This document shows positions 58,826-64,000 of a DNA stretch of 64,000 bases, one piece after another. The DNA comes from Sesamum alatum (lineage: Eukaryota > Streptophyta > Magnoliopsida > Lamiales > Pedaliaceae). Below the pieces are notes generated by a model. That model did not search any database and was not told the origin of the DNA. It was given only the letters and a program-made list of their open reading frames with translations. Every line of letters begins with the position of its first letter. Within the stretch, counting starts at the first letter, position 1. The stretch lies in assembly GCA_034509735.1 (NCBI GenBank), contig JACGWO010000005.1, forward strand, positions 39,896,479-39,960,478, given 5' to 3'. A program made the position numbers and the translations under genes.

Positions 58826-59296
58826 GGGCTAATTGCAATTTTCGTCCTGTAATTATAGGTATTTGGCATTTTGGTCCTTTAAGTTTCTAGGATAGCAAAA
58901 TAGTCCTTTAATTTTTCAGTTAATTGCATTTTCCGTCCTGTAATTATAGACATTTGGCATTTTGGTCCTTTAAGTTTTTAGGGTAGCAAAATAGTCCTTT
59001 AACTTTTCAATTTTCGTGATTTTCGTCCTCTGGTCGCTGGATTTTTTAAAACTTGCCGGAATAACGCTATTAGGTTGATCTTCTTGAGTGATACCACATT
59101 CAGGCATTGCCCCTTCTTCCGGCGAGTTTAAAAGCCTCACATGTGAATTGCATGCCATTATTTCGGCGAGTTTTAAAAATTCCAGCTACCAGAGGACGAA
59201 AATTAAAAAGTTAAAGGACTATTTTGCTATCCTAGAAATTTAAAAGACCAAAACGTCAAATACCTATAATTACAGGACAAAAATTGCAACTAACCC
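58826..59296. mobile_element. Mutator-like MITE, 471 bp (family of 61736-62201)
   Basis: The inverted arms gggctaattgcaattttcgt and aaaattgcaactaaccc are flanked by the perfect 9-bp repeat ttttttgaa (58817-58825 and 59297-59305). The central part contains the shared 'cattgccccttcttccggcg' block. Confidence 0.85.
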
Positions 59297-59387
59297 TTTT
59301 TTGAATTTAGAACCTTGAACTTAATAATTAAATAATTGATTTTTGAAGTGTTCACGTTCCCAAAGGGGAGAATATAAATTAAGGAAA

Positions 59388-59887
59388 GGGTTAATTACAC
59401 TTACACCCCCTCTGAGAATGCATAATTATACTTTCCCCCAAAAAAGTTTTGAAATTACACTTACACCCCCTCCGAAAATTCTCTGTTTACACCTGATCCC
59501 CATCCGTTAGAGTTTGGACAAAAAATGTTCACGTCAACAAAAATAATTACACAAATTTTCAATTTTTCCCATCATTTAACATTCTCATATATATTTTTGT
59601 ACTTATAAGAGGATAAGTGTAACGTATATGTATGGAGTGAGGCCAATATTATTATATTTTTTTCCTTATAAGTACAAAATTATTGCACGAGAATGTTAAA
59701 TGAGAGGTAAAATTGAAAATTTATGTAATTATTTTTGTTGAAATGAACATTTTCTGCCCAAACTTTAACAAATGGAGGTCAAGTGTAAACAAAGAATTTT
59801 TAGAGGGGGTGTAAATGTAATTTCAAAACTTCTTTGGGGGAAAATGTAATTATGCATTTTCAGAGGGGGTCTAAATGTAATTAACCC
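59388..59887. mobile_element. Mutator-like MITE, exactly 500 bp, best-preserved copy of its family
   Basis: The arms gggttaattacacttacacc and aaatgtaattaaccc are inverted over about 200 bp each. It is flanked by the perfect 9-bp direct repeat ttaaggaaa (59379-59387 and 59888-59896). Related truncated copies lie at 4022-4560 and 29867-30302. Confidence 0.88.
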
Positions 59888-59896
59888 TTAAGGAAA

Positions 59897-61735
59897 TGGC
59901 TAGTTGAAAAATTCAAATCTAAGTAAATGTAATTAATTTGTAACGGATTATGTTCATTAGCCAATTCAGGAAGTGTTTGCGAGAGCTTCTGCTTTTAAAA
60001 AAGTGATTTTCGTAGAAAAAGTTGGAAAAAAATGGGGGTAGTGTTTGTAAAAAAAGTGAAAAGCAGATAAAAACTAAATTGAGCAGTGTTTGTGAAAAAA
60101 ATATTTTTAAAATAAGTTTAATTGATTAAAGACCATTTTGTCCCCATGTATTAAGAAAATATCATTTTTGTTTAATATTTGCACTTATCTCTTGATTACA
60201 ATACTTATTTTTCCTAAGAAATAATACATTTTATTTACAAAATGATTATCATTTAATTATTAAAATATTCAATACTATAATAGAAAATTTGGATGTTTAA
60301 TTCAATAATGTTCCCATAATACAATATAATTGTTCATTCATGCACAATAAATAAACTTGTACGATTGACAAAAAAATTATTTTTTTAATTAATCATAGCA
60401 ATTTAATTTATATTTTTCTATGATTTAGGAATAATATCATATAATATAGAAAATAAAATATAAAATTTTAAAATATTAAATATGTGAAATTATATTTTGT
60501 TAGAGATAAATTATTCAAATTATTTGAAAATTCTGACATCAACTTTAGATGGATAATTTTAAAAATAAATTAAAAAAGGTAAAATCGAATTGAAATTATT
60601 ATAATGAGGGTAAAGTAGTCTAAAAGGAAGTTGAATTTATTTACAAAAAAGTCTAAGCAGCTATAGAAGCACCCCCTAAGGTGCTTCCAACTTTTGGCTT
60701 AAAAGTGCTTCTTGTAGCAGTTCCAGAAACATAAGTTAGCATCCCAAATATCTCAAAAGTGCTTTTTAGCATTCAAAAGCTGAAAAATACTTTTTCGAAA
60801 CTCGCACAAACATTCCCTCAAAGTACTTGTAAATATATATATATATATATATATAATAAATCTCACAGAAAACAAACATTGAAGATACAAGTGTTCAGAC
60901 TCTGAAGATCAAGAGTCATCAACTTGCACTACAAAAAATAAAAATAAAAATTAGTGACAAAAATAATTAAGTGACAATCTTAATATTGTCACTAATTATA
61001 TATATGTAGTGACAAGAATATTTATTTTGTCATAATAATGAATTTTTTGATTTTAGTAACTACTATTATTTTGTAAAAATTGTTATTAGCAAGAATTCGT
61101 GACAAAAAAATGTGTACAAAGTTGTCACTAAATATAATTAGTGACTCATGTATCGTAACCATCTAGTGACAACAAATAATTATTGTCATTATATTGTGTT
61201 GTCGCTAAGTTTTCACTATGAATGTGTCACTAATTATACTTAGTGTCAACTTTATACACAATTTTTGTCACTAATAAATATATAATGAAACAACATAAAA
61301 AATATTATCACTTAACAATATATATATATATAGGTTTAGATAGAGCGGCTAGAAATATTTTTTATCGTAAAGGAAATAAGTACTCTTCATTTACTGCTTT
61401 TAAATTGTACAAAAACATTTTATTTTGATTTTAATATAAAAGTAGGGGTCTACCGCAAATCCGTCACCAGGGCATAGGTTGTCTTGAGAAAAAAATTAAA
61501 AAAAAAAAAAAAAAGTATTGCTCGAGGGGTACTTTCACAACCGAAAATATAATTATTTTTGAGTTGTTTGAAAAATAATTTGCATTTCGTAAAATTGAAA
61601 ATTTAAAGTCTTTGGTCAACCATGATTTTATAAAATTAATTATTTCAGAATCAATTTTTATATATATCAATTTATTTTATAATCTATAATTCAGACATTT
61701 AATATTCCAGCTCAGTCCAATTAACATATTTTTAT
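59897..61735. other. AT-rich intergenic DNA
   Basis: No gene. It holds a possible element end at 60926 (cactacaaaaaa, CACTA-like) with 'agtgacaa' blocks as in the repeats near 7560-7760, and (TA)n tracts at about 60834-60855. A paired 'gtgcttc'/'aaaagtgc' region at about 59970-60800 has inverted similarity (aagtgattttcgtagaaaaa near 60001 and 'aaatactttttcgaaactc' near 60783), suggesting another old palindromic element of about 0.8 kb. Confidence 0.4.
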
Positions 61736-62201
61736 GGTTTAATTGCAATTTTTGTCCTCTAATTATAGGTATTTGATGTTTTGGTTCTTTAAGTTTCTAG
61801 GGTAGCAAAATAATTCTTTAACTTTTCAGTTAATTACATTTTTCGTCCTGTAATTATAGGTATTTGGTGTTTTGGTCCTTTAAGTTTCTAGGGTAGCAAA
61901 ATAGTCCTTTAACTTTTCAATTTTCGCAATTTTCGTCCTCTAATCGTTGGATTTTTTGAAACTTGCCGGAATAATGGCACGCGATGAGGTTGATTGTCTT
62001 CTTGAGTGATACCACATTCAGGCATTGCCCCTTCTTCCGGCGAGTTTAAAAGCCCCACGTGTGAATCGCGTGCCATTATTCCGGCGAGTTTTCAAAAATC
62101 CGACGACCAGAGGAGTTAAAGGACTATTTTGTTACCCTAGAAACTTAAAGGACCAAAACGCCAAATGCCTATAATTACAGGACGAAAATTACAATTAACC
62201 C
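61736..62201. mobile_element. Mutator-like MITE, 466 bp (family of 58826-59296)
   Basis: The inverted arms ggtttaattgcaatttttgt and aaaattacaattaaccc are flanked by the perfect 9-bp repeat tatttttat (61727-61735 and 62202-62210). The central 'cattgccccttcttccggcg' block is shared with 58826-59296. Confidence 0.85.
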
Positions 62202-62213
62202 TATTTTTATTGC

Positions 62214-62503
62214 GGGACGCGTGCATTTTTTATTCCCATTACCAGACATGGTGCCACTTTAGTTACCATCGGGACGGAGTAGTAAAAAATAGTCTCGTCT
62301 AACAAAAATCATGAAAATAATTTTGAATCATATGCAACTCACATGTCATTTTTCCCTCGAAACTGGCCATTCAAAAAACTGTCTGCCCGTAAAATTAATG
62401 TAGGACCGTTTTGGTCTACAAAAATTGTGTAATGAAATTATTTCTGGGTACTCATGGTACCAAAAGTGACACCATGTCTGAAACTAAAAACTGCACTTTT
62501 CCC
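62214..62503. mobile_element. Palindromic element just upstream of the ammonium transporter
   Basis: Arms 'cagacatggtgccactttag' and 'caaaagtgacaccatgtctg' are inverted. It starts close to the right end of the previous element and ends about 415 bp before the transporter ATG. The target duplication is not clear. Confidence 0.55.
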
Positions 62504-62918
62504 TTATTATCAGGATCCTCCAAGTTTGTGTGTCTGAATGTGTAGTGCCTGAAAACAGATATAACAAATGGCTAGTCATTCTTCTGTTTCTTTCACTATT
62601 AATAATTAACTAGATAGCTGGACAAGAATCGTCCTGTACGTTAAGGAACAGTGTCGAACTTTACAAGAATCCTAGCTAGCAATTCTAGTTAATAATTCAA
62701 TATTGCTAGCATCGCAGAATCCTCGTTAGAATCCGGACATGTCTGTCTTTCATCCACACAACAGACAGACAGAAGAGAATGTTAGAGTATCATTTTTGAG
62801 CAAGAACTCATAGATTATTCCAAAGCTCCTTTCCTACTACAATCCAAACCCCGGCACCCTATTTATTTCACATACCACGTTGCCTGTCAAAACTTTCCCA
62901 AAAAGATCTCATTTTCCG
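62504..62918. other. Promoter and leader region of the ammonium transporter
   Basis: No gene. 'ctatttatttcac' at about 62860-62873, some 50 bp before the ATG, is the nearest TATA-like string, but it could lie inside the leader. A short 'acagacagacaga' repeat occurs near 62759. Confidence 0.35.
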
Positions 62919-63518
62919 ATGGGTGAATCCAATGTCTGGCTTCCAACCGGGCTCTGGCCCGACGAGGCATCACCACTATGGCTAAACAAAGGCGACAACG
63001 GGTGGCAGCTAACCGCAGCAGCCATGGTCGGGCTGCAAAGCGTTCCGGGCCTGGTTATACTCTACGGCAGCATGGTGAAGAAGAAATGGGCCGTGAATTC
63101 GGCATTCATGGCCCTCTACGCCTTCGCCTCCGTCCTCATATGTTGGGTCATGTGGGCATATCGGATGTCGTTCGGGACGGATATGATCCCGGTACTAGGA
63201 AAGCCCGATCTGAAGGCCATGACAGAAAGCTATTTACTGGCCCGATACAAGCACGAATACATCCCGACGGCGGATTACGTGTTCTATCAGTTTGCATTTG
63301 CGGCTATTACTGTGATACTGCTGGCGGGGTCATTGCTGGGGAGGATGAATTTCTACGCCTGGATGCTGTTTGTTCCGCTGTGGACGACGCTGTCCTACAC
63401 GGTCGGGGCGTACACGATTTGGGGCGCCGGGTTTTTGAGAGACTACGTAATCGACTATGCTGGGGGTTATGTCATCCATCTCTCTTCTGGAGTGGCTGGT
63501 TTCACTGCAGCTTATTGG
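62919..63518 (+). CDS. Ammonium transporter, AMT2/AMT3 clade, first exon (N-terminal 200 residues)
   Basis: This is a plasma-membrane ammonium transporter of the Amt/Mep/Rh family. The N-terminus [19 protein letters not shown], then [66 protein letters not shown] and [19 protein letters not shown] follow the family in order. The first five or so of 11 membrane helices are covered, at about residues 20-42, 53-75, 115-137, 142-162 and 180-200. The [15 protein letters not shown] style is that of the AMT2/AMT3 (Mep-like) plant clade rather than AMT1. The ATG at 62919 is chosen; further upstream only a TTG is in frame. Donor tgg|gtaatt follows codon 200 in phase 0. The exon is undamaged and GC-rich. 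The rest of the gene lies outside the window. Confidence 0.9.
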
Positions 63519-64000
63519 GTAATTTGGTAAATTTTATTCCAAAATCATAATTAATATGTAGAAAGAATTTTTTTATCATTTTTCTATGCATAATGTCGAT
63601 TAATTACTACGTAGGGTAAATTACGTTGAGCTCTCGTTGTTAGAGAAATTGTCGATACTTATTGACAATAATGCATATCCAACATTGATCTTTAGCTTCA
63701 GCTAGGATTTTATTCAAATTTTGTATTGAATTTTACAAAATGAGTTTTTTGAACTCTGAATTATAATTCTACATATTTTTTAAAATTTACATTCTTTTTA
63801 TAGTAATATTCGTCCAACATAAAATTTTTACATTTTTTTTAATAATGTATGTCCAACATTAATTTTTTTTTTACATTTTTATTATTTTTTTAAAAATAAA
63901 AATTCAGCAATGGCTTATTAACGTCTTATTGTCCAAGGGTCACAAATTATGTCATATATTAGGAATAGAGTATTGATAATTTTTTTAATAGTAAAAAGAT
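63519..64000 (+). other. Start of intron 1 of the ammonium transporter
   Basis: After the donor, the sequence turns strongly AT-rich with T-runs and stop codons in all frames. It contains two similar 'aatatccaacat' blocks and no continuation of the protein before the window ends. Confidence 0.7.

Noticed and set aside
62978..63550. A 190-codon frame overlapping the ammonium transporter
   Set aside because: It is an out-of-frame shadow of the GC-rich transporter exon; the real frame has full family similarity.

Overview
This window is plant nuclear DNA. The genes contain spliceable introns, the intergenic space is very AT-rich and packed with short inverted-repeat transposons, and there are no bacterial-style operons. 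Most of the window is one cluster of coiled-coil NB-ARC leucine-rich-repeat (CNL) disease-resistance genes of the R1/RPP13-like kind, which suggests a eudicot and probably an asterid (Lamiales- or Solanales-like). The species is an inference; nothing here fixes it.

Layout. 1.2-3.9 kb (minus) and 35.3-37.9 kb (plus) hold two paralogous, intronless 'type I' CNLs in opposite orientation. Both are frameshifted, one near the N-terminus and the other twice in the LRR. Between them are two 'type II' CNLs on the minus strand. NLR-2 (exons 15.4-15.0 and 12.4-10.2 kb) carries a one-base insertion just after its MHD-equivalent motif. NLR-3 (exons 29.7-29.3 and 26.0-23.8 kb) is fully open and encodes 886 residues, the only complete-looking receptor in the window. 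Both type II genes have a large phase-0 intron after codon 142 and a predicted intron in the 3' UTR. From 40.6 to 56 kb the cluster is decayed: a C-terminal half gene (40.6-42.0), relics at 45.8-48.0 and 52.5-54.3, and a type II pseudogene (49.5-51.8) cut in its LRR by a 1.3-kb long-TIR element. Fragments of a GRF-zinc-finger gene (43.8-44.6) and a PEARLI-4-like gene (54.7-55.2) lie among them. The cluster ends at about 56 kb. At 62.9 kb the first exon of an unrelated, intact ammonium transporter (AMT2/AMT3 clade) begins and runs off the window.

The intergenic DNA is dominated by 0.25-0.55-kb palindromic elements. For many of them I could read perfect or near-perfect 9-10-bp target-site duplications directly, which points to non-autonomous Mutator-like elements in several sequence families, sometimes nested. 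A second group has CACTA-like ends and 3-bp duplications. Intact NLRs are expected to act as intracellular immune receptors. The transporter has no visible functional link to them.

I did not find a clearly undescribed biological system. The most interesting items are the paralogue-conserved 3' UTR introns placed 20-30 nt after the stop codon, a MITE with a 10-bp target duplication inside one of those 3' UTRs, the long inverted element whose inverted symmetry continues into NLR coding sequence, and the pattern of single-base lesions (decay or assembly error). Exon and element boundaries come from reading by eye; those marked approximate may be off by tens of bases.
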